Assembly: GCA_977006965.1 (NCBI GenBank)
Contig: OZ345359.1
Location: 2,542,001 to 2,606,000 of the forward strand
DNA from: Phymatolithon calcareum
Taxonomy: Eukaryota > Rhodophyta > Florideophyceae > Hapalidiales
Length of the DNA: 64,000 bases
Reading direction: 5' to 3'
Positions 61,099 to 64,000 of this stretch are shown here, piece by piece. The translations under genes and the position numbers were made by a program. How positions within the stretch are numbered: position 1 is the stretch's first letter; every line of letters begins with the position of its first letter. Under the pieces are notes generated by a model. That model was not told where the DNA came from. It worked only from the letters and a program-made list of their open reading frames with translations, and searched no databases.

Positions 61099-63948
61099 TT
61101 AGAATGATCTCGGTCGACCGCCCTGTTCTTCAGGCATACCCATTCCACGACCCATCGCACCGGGAGGGATCTGCATGCCACGAGATCGCATCGAAGGATG
61201 CATGCCCATGGGACCACCGCCCATAGGACCTCCGCCCATGGGATTCATGTGCGGTGGACCCATTTGCATACCTCGTCCAGGTCCCTGCATCATCGGATGC
61301 GGCATTTGTCCGCCAAACGGAGGCACCATCGGCGGCTGCATTCCTGGAGGCAAACCTGGCGATCCATGGGGCGCTCCCGGGAATGGCGGAGGGGGCTGAT
61401 TTGGCATGGAGGGGTGCAACATCGGCGATCGCGGAGGACCGGCTCCAGGGGGTCCGCCACTGCAGTGCACAGCCGCGTTCGGCGAAATATTCGCATCCAT
61501 CATGTAGGTAACGAGTCGTCGAGGAATCTCCTTGAGCACGGAGGTGGCGAGGTTCTCAATTGTTTCGTGCGGCTTGAAGTGAGAAAATTGGACAATATCA
61601 TGCTTCGCACGTTTCCCAGTCTTTTCACTCTTAAGAGTCTCGCGGTCACCATCAAGGCGTCGAAGGGCCTTCATGTCACCCTTGCCAATACCGACAAACA
61701 CTATAGCAATCGGGTGATTGTAGGAGCACTCAATGATTGAGTCAACCGTCTCATCCATGTCATCCACCTCTCCGTCTGTTAAAATCATTAGGATAGTGAA
61801 GTGCTGTTGCGCCTGAGTGAGCCGCCTGTGCTCAGTCACGCGCATCGCGTAACGGATGAGCGGCTCAAACTTCGTCCGTCCCCCTTCTCGAACATTGTTC
61901 ACGGTCCGGTTGTAGCAATTCATCAAGCCTTCAACACCGGGTACGCGAGGATCATTAGGATTTTCGTTGAGAGGGAATGGTTCATATCGACCCAACTGAC
62001 TCTGAGCGTAGCGCGGTTTAGCACCAAACCCGAGTGCTGCAATCATCCCATCGTGCAGATACCCAGATAGAATGGTACCAATTCCACCAAGTGCCTGTGC
62101 GTACAGGCTAGGTCGTTGATCGCGCATTCGGTGCAGCGAGCTCAAATCACCATTGTCCGCATGCGAGAAGTCAACACAGACCAAGAAGTGAAGCTGCAAG
62201 CCGCCTTGAAGGTAGGAGAGGAACGACGGCATCTGGGATGCAATGGCTTGCAAGATGACGAGCTTGCCAGAATTCTTGTAGCTATTCCCTCCTGACGCCG
62301 CCTTCTTCTCGTTGATTACATCAAACGAATTATACTTTGTCAGTTGCTGCAAGTTGAAGTCCACAGTTCCAAGCAGATCATTGCGCGAAGTACTGTCATG
62401 ATCGTAGACAGAAACTCGCAATCGGATTCGATCCCACGGGCGTCCGTGTGTAGGAATAAGATCGCGGCGTGGTCTCCAGTCCGGGTTCAAAGTTTCCCGA
62501 ACAACTTCCGACTTGTGGATGACACGAGATTCTTCACCCCCTGACCCCACCAGGGTGAAAACGTAAAACGGATCCGACTTGCCAAAGGTGTCACTCTTGT
62601 CAAGATCGCGGGCCCCAAAGCAGACTTTGAGGCGCAGCTTGCCCTCCACAGAATCGGTATGCGCCCGAACAGTTAGCTGACCGTATCGACCAGAGCCGGA
62701 ACTGCTACGCAAACTGCGCACCAATTGCATATTCACGAGGCCGCGACGGACAACATCGCCAAGCGGCACGCAACATTCACCGATCTTATCTCCGTCTCGC
62801 GGTGAGTCGCCACTGCCATCGGCATCATAAATTGAAAACCTCAGCAACTGATACGAACTGAAGTTGAAGTTCGTGGTGACACGAGTGGACCAAGTCGGGG
62901 AGTGGGTATTCTTGATAATTTCAGTGCGACTGAGCACTTTCCACTTGATATTCGACGGGTTCGTCGCACGACCGTCATGCAAACTGCGTTCTTCTGGGAC
63001 ATACACATAACAAACGGGATCAGACTTGCCCGTCAGATCCTTCTTCTTCAGTCCCTTAGCACTCATTTCAAGGCTGACACTCTGCGGCGAGAATTGCTGT
63101 CCCGCGGTGGCCGAGGGACCCACAGAGAGTGCCGACATGCCATCAGCGAGAGCACCAACTGGCCCAGCCCCGGAGACTAGCGGCGAGGGACCTGGGGAAT
63201 GGAAGGGCGGGCGACCTTGTTCGAAAGGTGGGCGGAAATCATCTTGTTGTCTACCTCCATAAGGCGGGAAGCCTTGTCCGCCTGCCCCGCCTGGATAATT
63301 ACCTTGAAATCCAGGGCCCATGTATCCGCCAGGGCCTTGCATGGGCCCTTGCATTCCTGGAGGACCCTGCATACCAGGTGGCTGCATGCGATTGAAACCT
63401 CCATCATATCCTTCTTCGCGACGAAAATCTCCGGGGAATCGACCGAAACGTTCTCTTTCGTTGTAAGGATCGTCCATTCTGCTGCCCGGAGGCCCCTGAA
63501 ATCTACCATCGCGCCCTCCGCGCCCAAACCAATCATCACCGCCTCTGCCGAATCCTTCTCCCCGTCCAAATGCATCGCCCGGCCCATATCCGTCACCACG
63601 TCCAAAGCCATCTCCGCGTCCAAAGCCATTACCCCGTCCAAAAGCATCCCCGCGGCCAAATCCGTCGCCTTGAAAGCGACCGTCGCCGCCGCGACCAAAG
63701 TCGCCATAAGATGGACCCTGAAATCCTGGACCCATGAAACCGCCCGGCCCCTGCATCGGCCCTTGCATGCCACCTTGCATACCGCCTTGCATGCCTCCCT
63801 GCATTCCGCCCGGCATGTAACCTCCGGGTCCCTGGTACTCAGGGGGACCCCCGAAATCCTGTCTGCTAAACATACCCGGGGGTCCGCCTCCCGGGCCGTC
63901 GTGTCGCGGATCCCAACCTCCGCGGCGGTCGGGGTTATTGTATGCCAT
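61099..63948 (-). CDS. Copine with long Gly/Met/Pro-rich N-terminus
   Basis: 949 residues, one uninterrupted frame. Residues 1-285 are low complexity: tandem MQGG/MQGP units (about 45-70) and FGRGDG-type units (about 84-145). C2A spans about 288-410 (KSDPVCYVYV, IYDADGSGD), and C2B about 430-545 (KSDPFYVFTL, VYDHDS) with the Ca2+-binding aspartates kept. The copine vWA domain spans about 575-800 (LVCVDFSHADNGD, ILTDGEVDDMDETV, VFVGIGKGDM). The tail from about 830 is again Pro/Gly/Met-rich. Copines bind membrane phospholipids in a Ca2+-dependent way and recruit partners through vWA. Usual copines are about 540 residues; the extra length is the two low-complexity ends. The metal-site motif reads D-F-S-H-A, not the usual D-x-[ST]-x-S, so metal binding may be altered. 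The ATG lies 52 bases from the window end. Confidence 0.93.
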   Translation of the reverse strand: MAYNNPDRRGGWDPRHDGPGGGPPGMFSRQDFGGPPEYQGPGGYMPGGMQGGMQGGMQGGMQGPMQGPGGFMGPGFQGPSYGDFGRGGDGRFQGDGFGRGDAFGRGNGFGRGDGFGRGDGYGPGDAFGRGEGFGRGGDDWFGRGGRDGRFQGPPGSRMDDPYNERERFGRFPGDFRREEGYDGGFNRMQPPGMQGPPGMQGPMQGPGGYMGPGFQGNYPGGAGGQGFPPYGGRQQDDFRPPFEQGRPPFHSPGPSPLVSGAGPVGALADGMSALSVGPSATAGQQFSPQSVSLEMSAKGLKKKDLTGKSDPVCYVYVPEERSLHDGRATNPSNIKWKVLSRTEIIKNTHSPTWSTRVTTNFNFSSYQLLRFSIYDADGSGDSPRDGDKIGECCVPLGDVVRRGLVNMQLVRSLRSSSGSGRYGQLTVRAHTDSVEGKLRLKVCFGARDLDKSDTFGKSDPFYVFTLVGSGGEESRVIHKSEVVRETLNPDWRPRRDLIPTHGRPWDRIRLRVSVYDHDSTSRNDLLGTVDFNLQQLTKYNSFDVINEKKAASGGNSYKNSGKLVILQAIASQMPSFLSYLQGGLQLHFLVCVDFSHADNGDLSSLHRMRDQRPSLYAQALGGIGTILSGYLHDGMIAALGFGAKPRYAQSQLGRYEPFPLNENPNDPRVPGVEGLMNCYNRTVNNVREGGRTKFEPLIRYAMRVTEHRRLTQAQQHFTILMILTDGEVDDMDETVDSIIECSYNHPIAIVFVGIGKGDMKALRRLDGDRETLKSEKTGKRAKHDIVQFSHFKPHETIENLATSVLKEIPRRLVTYMMDANISPNAAVHCSGGPPGAGPPRSPMLHPSMPNQPPPPFPGAPHGSPGLPPGMQPPMVPPFGGQMPHPMMQGPGRGMQMGPPHMNPMGGGPMGGGPMGMHPSMRSRGMQIPPGAMGRGMGMPEEQGGRPRSF

Positions 63949-64000
63949 TTCGGGCAGAGCGTCTGCTGTGAAGGCGCGGCGTTCCGGTTTCCACGGTTTC

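Noticed and set aside
1-64000. CRISPR arrays, bacterial operons, rRNA genes, LTR retrotransposons
   Set aside because: No regularly spaced identical repeats, no ribosome-binding-site driven gene strings, no rRNA-like sequence, and no pair of long direct terminal repeats with gag/pol between them were seen.

Overview
This is a eukaryotic nuclear window, not prokaryotic. Spliceosomal GT-AG introns can be placed in three conserved genes. Other eukaryotic markers are a RAD51 recombinase, a prefoldin subunit, an ABCF3/GCN20-type ATPase, a copine, a Pol III tRNA gene and several classes of eukaryotic transposon. Short, mostly intronless genes with tiny introns, a heavy LINE and DNA-transposon load, and a tRNA with insertions in the D and T loops suggest a red alga, possibly a florideophyte such as Chondrus. 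That assignment is inference; nothing in the window proves it.

Layout. 1-1.3 kb is a pyrimidine-rich minisatellite. 1.5-3.3 kb and 9.1-10.6 kb hold a duplicated gene family with a Med25/PTOV (ACID)-like domain: a two-domain copy, a one-domain copy and a decayed copy. Between and after these lie LINE pieces (6.4-8.4, 10.6-12.05 kb), a TIR transposon inserted into a retroposon (4.7-6.0 kb), a retroposon with target-site duplication (12.35-12.67 kb), two SINE copies (13.0-13.65 kb) and an internally deleted hAT element (14.1-15.15 kb). 16.1-21.3 kb is a compact housekeeping island: a multi-pass membrane protein, RAD51, prefoldin 5 and a ribosome recycling factor. 21.3-27.3 kb is gene-poor with LINE debris, including one LINE nested in another. 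27.5-29.0 kb encodes a secreted protein with a duplicated six-cysteine module. 30.2-39.5 kb holds a probable large DNA transposon: a 1350-residue CACTA/Plavaka-like transposase with an 800-residue RG-rich protein on one side and a coiled-coil protein on the other. 42.0-43.5 kb is a three-TM membrane protein, followed by a Mutator-like non-autonomous element (43.7-45.05 kb). 46.9-50.1 kb is a tandem repeat split by a 2.9-kb LINE. 50.7-54.4 kb has ABCF3 and a phytanoyl-CoA dioxygenase-like enzyme. 56.07-56.18 kb is a tRNA-Gln(TTG)-like gene with insertions in both loops. 57.2-57.6 kb is a pogo-like MITE. 58.6-58.9 kb is a minisatellite, and 61.1-63.9 kb is a copine.

The genes do not form a pathway. 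The housekeeping genes are islands of DNA repair, translation, protein folding and Ca2+/membrane functions in a mobile-element landscape. The most striking observations are the tRNA-Gln with two loop insertions, a Tudor-like module embedded inside the RNase H domain of a LINE, the three-gene DNA transposon, and several transposon insertions whose boundaries can be set exactly from target-site duplications.
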